Assembly (NCBI GenBank): GCA_003599865.1
Contig: QZKS01000087.1
Span: forward strand, 1-64,000
From: Desulfobacteraceae bacterium
Lineage (GTDB): Bacteria > Desulfobacterota > Desulfobacteria > Desulfobacterales > SURF-7
Reading direction: 5' to 3'
DNA: 64,000 nt
Below are positions 39,604 through 48,885 of this stretch, in pieces. Below the pieces are notes generated by a model. That model saw nothing but the letters and a program-made list of their open reading frames with translations. It was not told where the DNA came from and searched no databases. Positions within the stretch are counted from its first letter, which is position 1, and every line of letters begins with the position of its first letter. A program made the translations under genes and the position numbers.

Positions 39604-40749
39604 ATGGCTTTTGTATCTTCAGGTTATAATCCTGACAAACCGATGGAAAACAGGATTTCCGATATCGGACCACGGCACTTTGAAGAATTTTACCCCGAAG
39701 TTATCAAGAAAAATAAGGGTAAATGGCTGTATCATGAAATTCTGGAACCCGGTATTCTGGTTCATGTTGCCGAATCCGGCGACAAAGTTTATACGGTAAG
39801 ATGTGGTGGTGCTCGCCTCATGAGTACCAGCCTGATCGAAGAAATTTGTGATATCGCTGACAAACATTGTAACGGAAAATTGCGTTTTACCACCCGTAAC
39901 AATATCGAGTTTATGGTGGACAGGGAAGACAAAGTCGCTCCGCTGAAACAGGATCTTCAGAGCCGTAAGTTTGCAGGCGGCAGCTTCAAGTTCCCCATTG
40001 GCGGAACCGGCGCGGGTATCACCAATATCGTTCATACCCAGGGATGGATTCACTGCCATACACCGGCTACCGATGCATCCGGCCCGGTAAAGGCGACCAT
40101 GGACGTTTTGTTTGATGACTTCCAGAACATGCGTCTTCCGGCACACCTTCGTGTTTCTTTGGCCTGCTGTCTGAACATGTGCGGTGCCGTGCATTGCTCC
40201 GACATAGCGATTCTGGGATACCACAGAAAACCGCCGCTTCTGGATCATGAGTATCTTGACAAGATGTGTGAAATTCCTTTGGCGATTGCCGCTTGTCCGA
40301 CTGCAGCCATCAAACCGGCGAAAGTTGATTTCAAGGGCACGGAAGTAAAGAGTGTCGCGGTCAATAACGAACGATGTATGTTCTGTGGTAACTGCTACAC
40401 CATGTGTCCTTCCATGCCGCTTGCGGACAGAGATGGAGACGGTATCGTAATCATGGCCGGTGGAAAGGTTTCCAACAGAATCAGCACACCCAAGTTTTCC
40501 AAGGTTGTTGTTGCATTCATTCCCAACGAGCCCCCGAGATGGCCGAAGACCACAGAAGTAATCAAGAAGATGGTTGAAGCGTATGCAAAGGGTGCTAACA
40601 AGTATGAACGCCTTGGCGAATGGGCCGAGAGAATCGGATGGGAAAGATTCTTTGACGTGTGTGAAATTGACTTTACCCACCATCTGATAGATGATTTCCG
40701 TGATCCAGCTTACTATACATGGCGCCAGACAACACAGTTCAAATTTTAA
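39604..40749 (+). CDS. dsrB: Dissimilatory sulfite reductase beta subunit
   Basis: 381 residues, standard DsrB. The heme/cluster cysteines lie in '[20 protein letters not shown]' and '[14 protein letters not shown]'. The ferredoxin domain is '[20 protein letters not shown]'. It completes the alpha2beta2 enzyme, with functional siroheme held at the alpha/beta interface. AGGGGG lies before the ATG, so translation should match dsrA. A hairpin separates it from dsrD. Confidence 0.99.
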   Translation: MAFVSSGYNPDKPMENRISDIGPRHFEEFYPEVIKKNKGKWLYHEILEPGILVHVAESGDKVYTVRCGGARLMSTSLIEEICDIADKHCNGKLRFTTRNNIEFMVDREDKVAPLKQDLQSRKFAGGSFKFPIGGTGAGITNIVHTQGWIHCHTPATDASGPVKATMDVLFDDFQNMRLPAHLRVSLACCLNMCGAVHCSDIAILGYHRKPPLLDHEYLDKMCEIPLAIAACPTAAIKPAKVDFKGTEVKSVAVNNERCMFCGNCYTMCPSMPLADRDGDGIVIMAGGKVSNRISTPKFSKVVVAFIPNEPPRWPKTTEVIKKMVEAYAKGANKYERLGEWAERIGWERFFDVCEIDFTHHLIDDFRDPAYYTWRQTTQFKF

Positions 40750-40762
40750 TTTGAATTTTTTT

Positions 40763-40795
40763 ATGCAGGGAGGGGAATTTCTCCTCTCCCTGCAT
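40763..40795 (+). other. Intercistronic hairpin between dsrB and dsrD
   Basis: ATGCAGGGAG and CTCCCTGCAT form a perfect 10-bp stem, extended by further G-C pairs, 13 bases past the dsrB stop. It has T-runs before the stem and pyrimidines after. It could protect the dsrAB message or partly terminate, lowering dsrD-cobB relative to dsrAB. Confidence 0.65.
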
Positions 40796-40822
40796 TCTTC
40801 CCTTTAAAGCGAGGAACGAATT

Positions 40823-41065
40823 ATGGATCAAGCAGAAGCCCAGGAAAAAATTGTTACAGCTTTGAAAGCAAAATTAAAATCCAAATCCAAATTCTATTTC
40901 AATGATCTTTCCGGTATCTTGGATATGAAACCACGAGAGGCCAAAAAATTTATCAATAAAATGGTAGAAGATGGTATTCTGGAGTACTGGTCAAGCGGCA
41001 GTACCTCCATGTACGGTCTTCCCGGCACCGGCAAACAGGCCGGCGCGGAGCACGAAGAAAAATAG
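40823..41065 (+). CDS. dsrD: DsrD, sulfite-reductase-associated winged-helix protein
   Basis: 80 residues, normal length. 'KFYFNDLSGILDMKPREAKK' followed by 'FINKMVEDGILEYWSSGSTS' is the winged-helix core of DsrD. In sulfate reducers DsrD has been reported to stimulate DsrAB activity. Its presence marks reductive, not oxidative, use of Dsr. GAGGAACGAATT precedes the ATG. Confidence 0.97.
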   Translation: MDQAEAQEKIVTALKAKLKSKSKFYFNDLSGILDMKPREAKKFINKMVEDGILEYWSSGSTSMYGLPGTGKQAGAEHEEK

Positions 41066-41127
41066 AAGGACCGATTACCCCTGAATCATTTTTATTTTGA
41101 AAAAGATCTTTTCAGCGGCAGAAGGAC

Positions 41128-42534
41128 ATGACTGTTCCGGGAATCGTAATTTCCGCACTGAAAGGCGGAGCTGGGAAGTCCATCCTTTCCATTGGCATTG
41201 TTGCTTCGTTACGCGACAAGGGCAAAACTGTCGCGCCTTTTAAAAAAGGACCGGATTATATTGATGCGGGCTGGCTGGCGCTTGCTGCCGGCCGGCCTTG
41301 CTATAATCTGGACCTTTTTCTCATTGATAGAAACACCATTCAAAAATCCTATATCCAACATACGCGCTCATTTGATTATTCCATTATTGAAGGAAATCGA
41401 GGCCTTTTTGACGGAATTGATGTAGAAGGCCATACCAGCACGGCTGAAATTGCCAAACTTCTGGATCTGCCGGTTGTGATGTGTGTGGACTGTACAAAAA
41501 CCACAAGAACCATGTCTGCGGTTTTGCGTGGATGCATGCAGTTTGATCCGGAAGTGAAGCTCAAGGGGGTTGTATTAAACCATGTGGCCGGACCCCGGCA
41601 TGAGAATATCCTGCGGCAAAGTATAGAGCATCATTGTGGCATACCGGTAATCGGCGCCATCCCTAAACTGAAAACCGGTGATTTTCCGGAACGTCATATG
41701 GGGCTTGTTCCGACGCCTGAACATGCCTGGGCGGAAAAATCCATTTCCGCAGCAATGAATATCGTAAAACAGAATGTCGATCTGGATGCTCTTGTCCGGA
41801 TAGCAGAATCAAACACCGGGATTCTCGATGATCCGCCGGATCAGGAAACAGAAAATAGTATAGAAATTCATTTTGACAGAAAGCCCAGGATCGGCGTTAT
41901 TCGCGATTCGGCATTTCAGTTTTATTATCAGGAAAACCTGGACGCGCTGGAAACTGCCGGTGCAGAGCTGGTGTTCACCAGCCCCCTGACGGATGTCGAG
42001 CTGCCGCCAATTGACGCCCTGTATATCGGCGGCGGGTTTCCGGAAACGCATGCGCAAAAGCTGTCCGACAATGAAACCTACCGGAATATGATAAAGGATA
42101 TGGCTGATGATGGAATGCCGATCTATGCAGAATGCGGCGGTCTGATGTATCTTGGTGAGCGGCTGGAGATGGGCGGGCAGACCTATGATATGGCAGGCCT
42201 ATTTCCCATTGTGTTTGGCCTTTCCAAAAGACCCCAGGGGCATGGATACACGATCATGGCGGTAGATCAGGAGAATCCGTTTTTCCCGGTCGGAACGGAA
42301 TTGAAAGGCCATGAATTTCGATATTCCACCATTCAGGAGTGGCGGGGCACAGACGAGGATATGGTATTTGCAACGATCCGGGGTACAGGCTTCTGCAATA
42401 ATCGGGACGGTCTGAACCGCAAGAATGTCCTTGCCACCTATACGCATATTCATGCTCTGGGCATTCCCTTCTGGTCGTATTCCCTTGTAAAATCAGCTGT
42501 TGAGTATTCTCGAAAAAAATCGGAACAGAAATAA
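41128..42534 (+). CDS. dsrN: Cobyrinate a,c-diamide synthase-family amidotransferase (CobB/CbiA; DsrN in dsr clusters)
   Basis: 468 residues. An N-terminal P-loop dethiobiotin-synthetase-like domain ('VISALKGGAGKSILSIGIVA', 'IIEGNRGLFDGIDVEG') is joined to a C-terminal class I-type glutamine amidotransferase with Cys in 'YAECGGLMYLGERLEMGGQT' and His in 'LATYTHIHALGIPFWS'. The CobB/CbiA family amidates acetate side chains of cobyrinate. In dsr operons the homolog DsrN is thought to amidate siroheme for DsrAB. Position 62 bases after dsrD favours that role, but a cobalamin role is not excluded. Confidence 0.9.
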   Translation: MTVPGIVISALKGGAGKSILSIGIVASLRDKGKTVAPFKKGPDYIDAGWLALAAGRPCYNLDLFLIDRNTIQKSYIQHTRSFDYSIIEGNRGLFDGIDVEGHTSTAEIAKLLDLPVVMCVDCTKTTRTMSAVLRGCMQFDPEVKLKGVVLNHVAGPRHENILRQSIEHHCGIPVIGAIPKLKTGDFPERHMGLVPTPEHAWAEKSISAAMNIVKQNVDLDALVRIAESNTGILDDPPDQETENSIEIHFDRKPRIGVIRDSAFQFYYQENLDALETAGAELVFTSPLTDVELPPIDALYIGGGFPETHAQKLSDNETYRNMIKDMADDGMPIYAECGGLMYLGERLEMGGQTYDMAGLFPIVFGLSKRPQGHGYTIMAVDQENPFFPVGTELKGHEFRYSTIQEWRGTDEDMVFATIRGTGFCNNRDGLNRKNVLATYTHIHALGIPFWSYSLVKSAVEYSRKKSEQK

Positions 42535-42540
42535 AAAGAA

Positions 42541-44931
42541 TCAGTTTTTCTTGTTTCGTAACAGATCCGCATACATCTGCCCTTCTATATATTTGGCTGC
42601 AGCGGCAACGGCACGGTCTGCCGTTCGGAAAACAGGAATGTCTCCTTTTTCCAGAGCCTCAACCAGGGGATCATAGATGGTTCCACCATCGACAACGGTA
42701 ATAATCGGTTTTTGGGATTGTTTTACCAGTTCCGGCAGCAATACGGCAATGCTGTTTTCCGAAAAATGCCCATCCGTACCGGGTTCGGGAAGGGTCTGCA
42801 TGGCCGGGGACATGGGGACAATTCCGATCACGATGCAGTCGACGGAAGGGTCCTGTAAAAGAACTTCGGTAATCTGAATGTGGAGAAGATCATTGGCAGC
42901 CGGGTTGATATCCATGGGATTTTTGATATCCACCAGCGCATCAAGGTGATGTTCCCGGATCAGCTTTTCCAGTCTGGAAATGGTAGCGGAAGACAGAGAA
43001 GACATTTGAAGGGAAAAGGTTTCTCCTTGTATATTGTCGGCCATTCCCACCGCAACAAATCCGGCGCCGCTGAGAACCGCCAGTCGGTTGCCGGTTATTT
43101 TTTTGGTATGAAACCTTGTGGCAAGAACATACAGATCTTCAAACTGGGAAAAGTTATCCGCAACCATGGCGCCTGCCTGTCTGACGCAGGATTCACAAAC
43201 CGCATAGTCACCGGCAAGGGATGCTGTATGGCTGGAGGTCGCGGTTTTTCCTTCCGGAGTGCGGCCGGCCTTGTAAAATATTATCTGCTTGCCGTTTTCA
43301 ACAGCCTGCCGGACAGACCGGCAAAAGGACAGGCCATCCATCTCGTTGAATCCTTCCATATAAATGGCGAGTATATCGATATGATCCAGATCCTTCAGAA
43401 AGGTTACGATATCTCCGACAGTGAGGTCGATCTGATTCCCGATGGAGATCATATATCCGGGATCAATATTGGGAAGTTTTCCGGTCCGGGTAATCAGAAA
43501 AGCGCCGCTTTGGCTGATGAAAGCCGAGTTACGTTTGGCGGTCAGGCGTTTTTCGGAAAGTTTTTCTTTGGGCACAAATACCGTGTCATAATGGCCGGGA
43601 AAGGAAATGACTCCCATGCAATTGCTGCCCAGAAAGACAGGACCTCCTTCTTTCGTCAAATGAGCGGAACTGATTTTTTGATGAAGCTGTTCCGCTTTTT
43701 GTTCGCTGCCCTTTTTTTCTCCGATTCCTGCCGGTATGAGCATGACCGACTCTGCTGCATCCAGATCAATGACCTGTTGGACAAGTCCGGGGACATTCTC
43801 GGCAGATACGGCAACAACAAAGAGGTCTATTTTCCTTTTTAAGGCGGAAAGACTGCTCACACACGTCACCCCATTAATTTCGGAAGCATCGGGACGGATA
43901 ATCACAATATTGGACTTCCGGAAGCCTGCTGCCAGAATGTTTTTCAGTATGATTTTTCCAAAGTTGTTTTTGGTGATAGACACACCGATGATGGCAATGG
44001 TTTTTGGATGCAGCAGATGATGAATTTTTGGCAGCGGCCTTTTGACGGGCAGCGGTTTGGGAAAGGAAAAACTGCAAAGCCCATCCAGGGGAACCATCTG
44101 ATAATCGGTAAATGCAAAGGGGTTGATTTCAAGCTCTTCAATAATGACCGGTGCATCCGGATTGAAAGGCGAGTAGTAGTTTGCCATGGAAATAAAAGAG
44201 GAAAAGCATTCAATCAACTGCTGGTCGGAAACAATTCGTGTTTGTCCTCTTGAGATGCCGGCCAGCTTTTGATAGGCAATGGTTTGCCGGAAAAGATGGA
44301 AAAAGGATTCTCCGTCAATCATCTCCGTTGAAGCGGATACAATGGCCTGCCCTTTTCGAAAGCGCGTAGCATAAAGTTCCGTATCGGTACCGCCAAGACC
44401 GGCGGTGATGATCATGCCGAATTCTCTGGTTTTGCGAATACTGACAAGCAGTTCGTTTCCAAAGGCTTCCGAGTCGGGCGGCATGTATTGACACAGCAAT
44501 ACACCCTGTATGTCCTTTCGAATTGCCTGCAGTAGATCTTCACCGGAAAGGTTTGCATAACAAGGGGGGCGCAGACTTTTGTTCTTTTCCATCCAGGAGG
44601 CATAGTTGGCCGGTATCTCATCCATCATTCTTCGCCGGCTGGAGCGAATTTTCGCGGGTTGATTGTCCAGGATTTTAACGCCCTTTACTTCGGTTTTGTG
44701 AATAATCGTCGGGGAAACGATTTTCATAACAATCCTGTTTCCGGGAATGGAAGACAACTCGTCTTCTCGGGGATGCGCATCTTTTTTCAGGAAATGTACT
44801 TGGGGAGGGGTTTCGGAACCGGAGTTTTTCAGCAGTTCATATATTTCATATTCGAATAAAAAGGTGCGATTTTCCTGAATCGCTTTTTGAAAAGACTGTG
44901 TGATCTTATCGAAATGGATCTGGACTTCCAT
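42541..44931 (-). CDS. ADP-forming acyl/acetyl-CoA synthetase-like protein, single chain
   Basis: 796 residues. An ATP-grasp domain comes first (residues about 20-290, 'RIVMKIVSPTIIHKTEVKGV', 'IIEELEINPFAF'). The CoA-binding domain ('IHHLLHPKTIAIIGVSITKN') and ligase domains follow, with the phosphohistidine segment 'ATSSHTASLAGDYAV'. This beta-then-alpha order differs from the alpha-beta order of many fused acetate-CoA ligases. Family enzymes interconvert acyl-CoA, ADP and Pi with acid, CoA and ATP. Substrate unknown. It is convergent with dsrN, stops six bases apart, with no terminator seen. Confidence 0.87.
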   Translation of the reverse strand: MEVQIHFDKITQSFQKAIQENRTFLFEYEIYELLKNSGSETPPQVHFLKKDAHPREDELSSIPGNRIVMKIVSPTIIHKTEVKGVKILDNQPAKIRSSRRRMMDEIPANYASWMEKNKSLRPPCYANLSGEDLLQAIRKDIQGVLLCQYMPPDSEAFGNELLVSIRKTREFGMIITAGLGGTDTELYATRFRKGQAIVSASTEMIDGESFFHLFRQTIAYQKLAGISRGQTRIVSDQQLIECFSSFISMANYYSPFNPDAPVIIEELEINPFAFTDYQMVPLDGLCSFSFPKPLPVKRPLPKIHHLLHPKTIAIIGVSITKNNFGKIILKNILAAGFRKSNIVIIRPDASEINGVTCVSSLSALKRKIDLFVVAVSAENVPGLVQQVIDLDAAESVMLIPAGIGEKKGSEQKAEQLHQKISSAHLTKEGGPVFLGSNCMGVISFPGHYDTVFVPKEKLSEKRLTAKRNSAFISQSGAFLITRTGKLPNIDPGYMISIGNQIDLTVGDIVTFLKDLDHIDILAIYMEGFNEMDGLSFCRSVRQAVENGKQIIFYKAGRTPEGKTATSSHTASLAGDYAVCESCVRQAGAMVADNFSQFEDLYVLATRFHTKKITGNRLAVLSGAGFVAVGMADNIQGETFSLQMSSLSSATISRLEKLIREHHLDALVDIKNPMDINPAANDLLHIQITEVLLQDPSVDCIVIGIVPMSPAMQTLPEPGTDGHFSENSIAVLLPELVKQSQKPIITVVDGGTIYDPLVEALEKGDIPVFRTADRAVAAAAKYIEGQMYADLLRNKKN

Positions 44932-45149
44932 CTAATTGCGTTAGCCTTTCCCAAACAAAGACCGGTAAGCCAAAAGCGGATCATTGGCTGAAAAATCTCA
45001 CTTCTTCAAAACCGGGCGTCTGGTAATAAAGGGCGCCGGAACAGCCATGGTTTTATTGTGTCAATACAGATGATCGTAATGGAAAAAGAGAAGAATAACT
45101 ATCTAATAGGATAAAAACAGATTCTTTTCAAGAAATGATTTCCGTATGG

Positions 45150-45180
45150 CAAAAGGCAGGGAAACCATCCCTGCCTTTTG
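45150..45180 (-). terminator. Terminator after the diheme protein gene
   Basis: CAAAAGGCAGGGA-AACCA-TCCCTGCCTTTTG, a perfect 13-bp stem, 15 bases past the stop of the diheme protein gene on the minus strand. No strong U-run follows, but the stem itself is very stable. Confidence 0.65.
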
Positions 45181-45194
45181 CAGAAAAGAATTGT

Positions 45195-46412
45195 TTAGTA
45201 TAAGGATCGGATAAAACAGGTGCTGTCATCATCATCATCGGCGGCAGCGGTTGTATCCGTGTTTGAGGCAGGAACATTCGATTCGCTGATGGCACCATAA
45301 ATGATGACTTTTTCCTCATCAACGTAATTCCATCCGGCTTCCAGAACATTGATATCGGTTGTCCCTTCGGGAAGAGGCTCCACCCGGATGATGGTGGCGC
45401 TGCGTGAGCAGGAGCCTGCGTTGTGATCCCAGTCATAGTTGTACGGCCAGGTCACACTCTGATTGGAGGATTTGCTGGACTGGTCCGGAGGGCCCGGATT
45501 TTTCTGGGGAACAACTACCCGGAAAGGCCCTTCGCCATCCAGCTTGTTTTCAGATGTCAGAATGCCTTTGTCCATGGCGACCCCTTCCCGTTTATACGCC
45601 AGGATCATTTTCAAACCATTGGTGTTAACAATAGGATCATTGTTGTTTCTTCCAACACAGGATGGAGCGCTGTAGTCGCACCATTCACCGGAATCGTCTG
45701 CCTTGTAAAACAGGGATTGGGGATAGGTGCCGTTGACATGATAGAATTCCGGATCTTCCGATTCCGTCAGCGGGTGATAGTTTGACCACCCGTCAGGGGC
45801 ATATACGGTAATCCCGGTGGCGGAGTCAAGAATACCGGCATTCGTGAGCAGGGTTTCCATGGGTACACCGGTGTATTCGGCATAAAAGTCACCGGAGCGG
45901 GCAGTATTCATCAGGAGAAACTGGGTATGGGGCGCCATGGCCTCAAGTTCGGACCGCGTATACACACGGTAGGGTGCCTGTGTTTTGCCGGGGTCGTCGT
46001 TGCCGTCACCGGGAAAGCGTTCCGCCTCGATTTCGGTTTTGTTGGTATAACCGTCTCCATCGGAATCAAGGGTGTCAATGGCGGAAATGGCCGCTGCATT
46101 TCTACCGTTGGCAAAATAGGCGATCCCGTATTGGTTCAGGGTATCGACGATATTGCCTGATCCGTCGTAGCCATAGGAGTAATGACACCACTGACAACTG
46201 CCGAGAGACTCATAAACGCCTGGTTTTTGTTCGTATTGTCCCCCGGTATGACACAGTGCACAATGGTCCAGTTTGGAGCCGGCCATTCCCGGATAAGCGG
46301 CTAAAAAGTTAGCGGCATCACTTTCGCCTTCATGATGATAGGCTGCAAAAGCGATTGCGCAAAGAAGAAAAATACATGCCGGCACGATAAAGATGATGGA
46401 CTTTTTTTTCAT
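45195..46412 (-). CDS. Exported diheme cytochrome with sulfite-oxidase-like domain and CFI-like tail
   Basis: 405 residues. Signal peptide 'IIFIVPACIFLLCAIAFA', then two heme c motifs, 'CALCH' and 'CQWCH', near residues 50-80. A calcium-loop motif 'DTLDSDGDGYTNKTEIEA' follows. The rest resembles the molybdopterin-dependent oxidoreductase fold ('GVPMETLLTNAGI', 'VYAPDGWSNYHPLT', 'GEGPFRVVVPQKNPGPPDQS'), without an obvious Mo-binding Cys. The C-terminus is acidic and ends 'DDDDDSTCFIRSLY', like a shortened CFI-box tail. Probably periplasmic or surface electron transfer. GGAGG precedes the ATG. It is 38 bases after the porin gene, likely one operon. Confidence 0.72.
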   Translation of the reverse strand: MKKKSIIFIVPACIFLLCAIAFAAYHHEGESDAANFLAAYPGMAGSKLDHCALCHTGGQYEQKPGVYESLGSCQWCHYSYGYDGSGNIVDTLNQYGIAYFANGRNAAAISAIDTLDSDGDGYTNKTEIEAERFPGDGNDDPGKTQAPYRVYTRSELEAMAPHTQFLLMNTARSGDFYAEYTGVPMETLLTNAGILDSATGITVYAPDGWSNYHPLTESEDPEFYHVNGTYPQSLFYKADDSGEWCDYSAPSCVGRNNNDPIVNTNGLKMILAYKREGVAMDKGILTSENKLDGEGPFRVVVPQKNPGPPDQSSKSSNQSVTWPYNYDWDHNAGSCSRSATIIRVEPLPEGTTDINVLEAGWNYVDEEKVIIYGAISESNVPASNTDTTAAADDDDDSTCFIRSLY

Positions 46413-46450
46413 ACTTCTTTCCTCCTGTTAAATGTTGTATATCGGCATCG

Positions 46451-47770
46451 CTAAAAATCGATACTGAATCTGCATGTTACGACACTTTCTCGATGGATGT
46501 AATCGACACTTCCATCCGGATTCACACGCGATCGGATCGGATCGGAAAAATCCGTATAGGTATAATCCAGAACAAACCGCTGCATGGGAAACAAAATCCA
46601 GTTTGCCGCAATACTGAAACCGTCAGCTTCCCTGACGGAAACAAAGCCATCCGGCGTAATCCAGTCCTTGTCTCCTGAAAAGTGTTCGATCCGGGCAGCA
46701 AGACAAAGGGCGCCGTATGTTCCTTCTTCAGGATTAAAAAAATGTTTTGGATACAAGGGCTTCATGACGCCGTTGGACAGGACAAGGTCTTCACCGGTAA
46801 GGCAATACAGAATACTCGCATACCAGGAATGAAAATCAGCGTCTCTTCTCCGTTGACCGGACGGCACAAGGTCTTTGTAGCGCAAGGCCATAAATTCTCC
46901 CATCAAGGCAAAGGGGCCTTCGGCCCATGCGGTTTCAAAACCAAACCGTTGTCTGCTGTCCACATCCTGCAATACGCCGAATTTGGTGTTTTGCAGCAGA
47001 ACGTAAATATTCCGGTTGCTTGAGGCCATACCGGTGCTTTTTACTTCCAGGTCCACATTGTTCAGTTCGATTTTGGAATAGGTCATGGATGTACCGATCT
47101 GAAAAGATGATAAAAATGGAAGATGTCGATTTTTGAATGGAGCATATACCAGGCGGGTTGAAAATTCAGGATCATCGCCCTGGTTTCCTTCGCTGGAACC
47201 GTCGATTCCATTTCCATTGAAGATACCGGCGGAGTAAACAAAGGATTGATCAAAAAAGGATCCGGAGAGCATCGCTCCCACGTCACGACCCGGCGTGAGG
47301 TAATACCCCATGGAACGTTCGGCAAAGTAAAATCCTTTGTCTTTTGTCTGCCATTCCAGGCTGAACGGTTCCTTGAACTGGCCGAATCGCAGAAAATGGA
47401 CACCGTAGACGCATTCCCCGGATGCATCGATCAGATGTTTGGTATCGTTTCCCTGAAATTCATATTCCAGGTCGAATTTGAAATATCGCGTCAGTGTTCC
47501 CCGGAAAGCAAGGCGGGACCGGCGGATATCAAATCCGTCATCCGCCCTCTCCTGTTCTCCAAAGGTTTGGTAGTCAACCTGAAAAGCACCGCCAAGGTGC
47601 AGGGCCATTCCCCCTTCCTGTTCGGATTTTATATAAAATCCGTCATCATATCCGGCAAAAAAGATCCGTTCCGCACGGGATTCTCCGGCGATAGCCAGGA
47701 ATAACAGGAGGAAACCAAGTACAAGGGCCGGCCTGTCGACTTTCTGCAATACACCTTGAAGGTGGAACAT
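46451..47770 (-). CDS. Phosphate-selective porin O/P-family outer-membrane protein
   Basis: 439 residues. Signal peptide 'ALVLGFLLLFLAIAGESRA'; the mature part is an outer-membrane beta-barrel with alternating pattern and a terminal aromatic-rich strand ending 'CRFSIDF', as expected for BAM substrates. OprO/P motifs include 'DDGFDIRRSRLAFRGTLTRY', 'RFGQFKEPFSLEWQTKDKGF' and 'YLTPGRDVGAMLSGSF'. OprP transports phosphate, but the family also covers other anions, so the solute is unknown. First gene of a pair with the exported diheme protein. Confidence 0.85.
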   Translation of the reverse strand: MFHLQGVLQKVDRPALVLGFLLLFLAIAGESRAERIFFAGYDDGFYIKSEQEGGMALHLGGAFQVDYQTFGEQERADDGFDIRRSRLAFRGTLTRYFKFDLEYEFQGNDTKHLIDASGECVYGVHFLRFGQFKEPFSLEWQTKDKGFYFAERSMGYYLTPGRDVGAMLSGSFFDQSFVYSAGIFNGNGIDGSSEGNQGDDPEFSTRLVYAPFKNRHLPFLSSFQIGTSMTYSKIELNNVDLEVKSTGMASSNRNIYVLLQNTKFGVLQDVDSRQRFGFETAWAEGPFALMGEFMALRYKDLVPSGQRRRDADFHSWYASILYCLTGEDLVLSNGVMKPLYPKHFFNPEEGTYGALCLAARIEHFSGDKDWITPDGFVSVREADGFSIAANWILFPMQRFVLDYTYTDFSDPIRSRVNPDGSVDYIHRESVVTCRFSIDF

Positions 47771-48036
47771 AAATGCCTTCCATATTATCGTGATAAAAAG
47801 TAATTTTGATATCCATAAGAGGTATCCTTGTCAATGATGAAAAACAAATAGTGGATAAAAATCCATATAAATGACTATAAATAACCATAACTGACACAAC
47901 GAGGAAGTTGAATAGTTACATTGGATTAAAAAAAACTGAAGGTTTGCAGGCAATCAGCCGATATCACCAGGTAGTGCCTTGTTTTCAGGAACATGGTGAA
48001 TCGTGAGTTGCAGAAAGAAAAAACAGGAGGGTCCCC

Positions 48037-48846
48037 ATGATTCAAGGAATTTCACCGGCAATTTCAGCAGTTAAAAATCTGGGCAAACGCATTGGAAATG
48101 TGGCAAACAATGTAGCCAATGTGGCAACTGCCGGTTACAAGAAGAGCCGGTCAACGGCCACCCCGCTTCCGGGATATCATGTAAACACCGCTTCCGGAAC
48201 ATCTTCGGTGGGCATGGGGTCTGCTCTTGAAGATATTTCTAAAGTATTTCAGCAAGGTGCCTTTGAACCCAATGTCTCCCCGACCAGCATGGCCATTGGC
48301 GGAGAAGGTTTTTTCATTGTCCGGGACGGGGAAGGGAAATCGTACTATACGCGGGAAGGCAATTTCAGCTTTAATCAAAACGGCAGCCTGGTGAACTCCC
48401 AAGGCTTTATTGTGCAGGGCCGGCATATGGATCCGACCGGGTCACCCCAGGGATCACTGGGAGACATTTCCATAGACGGCTACAATGCCGGTGAACTCGA
48501 AGCCATCGCGGTCAGTCCGGATGGTGTCATAACCGGAAGCTATACAAACGGCAATCCGGTAGACCTGTTCCAGGTGGCAACGGCTGATTTTCAGAACCCC
48601 AATGGTCTGGAACAGTTGGGAAACAATCTTTTTGCCGCAACCGGAGATTCCGGCAGTGCCATTACCGGAAGCCCGGGCTCCGGAGGCCTGGGACAAATCG
48701 TTCCCCATGCTTTGGAAATGTCCAATGTGGATCTTGTGGAAGAGTTCACCATGCTCATCCTGTTTAAAAGAAGCTTTCAGGCCAATGTAAAGGTGATCGA
48801 GGTGGAGAACGAGCTGAAAGGGGATGTGCTTGATATCATATCCTGA
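48037..48846 (+). CDS. Flagellar hook/rod-type protein (FlgE/FlgF/FlgG family), orphan
   Basis: 269 residues. N-terminal coiled motif 'RIGNVANNVANVATAGYKKS' and C-terminal 'MSNVDLVEEFTMLILFKRSF' with 'QANVKVIEVENEL' are the matching ends of FlgE/F/G proteins; 'AIGGEGFFIVRDGEG' is the D1 motif. Length is like FlgG or FlgF. CAGGAGGGTCCCC precedes the ATG. No other flagellar gene is nearby, so it stands alone between the porin and ferritin genes. Convergent with the ferritin gene. Confidence 0.88.
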   Translation: MIQGISPAISAVKNLGKRIGNVANNVANVATAGYKKSRSTATPLPGYHVNTASGTSSVGMGSALEDISKVFQQGAFEPNVSPTSMAIGGEGFFIVRDGEGKSYYTREGNFSFNQNGSLVNSQGFIVQGRHMDPTGSPQGSLGDISIDGYNAGELEAIAVSPDGVITGSYTNGNPVDLFQVATADFQNPNGLEQLGNNLFAATGDSGSAITGSPGSGGLGQIVPHALEMSNVDLVEEFTMLILFKRSFQANVKVIEVENELKGDVLDIIS

Positions 48847-48885
48847 ATCCGGAAACCGGCCGATATTCGGAACATTGTATGAAGA

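Noticed and set aside
39619-40683. 354-residue ORF antisense to dsrB
   Set aside because: Shadow frame of a highly conserved gene; no recognisable protein features.
42880-43842. 320-residue ORF antisense to the acyl-CoA synthetase
   Set aside because: Shadow frame; low-complexity composition and no motif.
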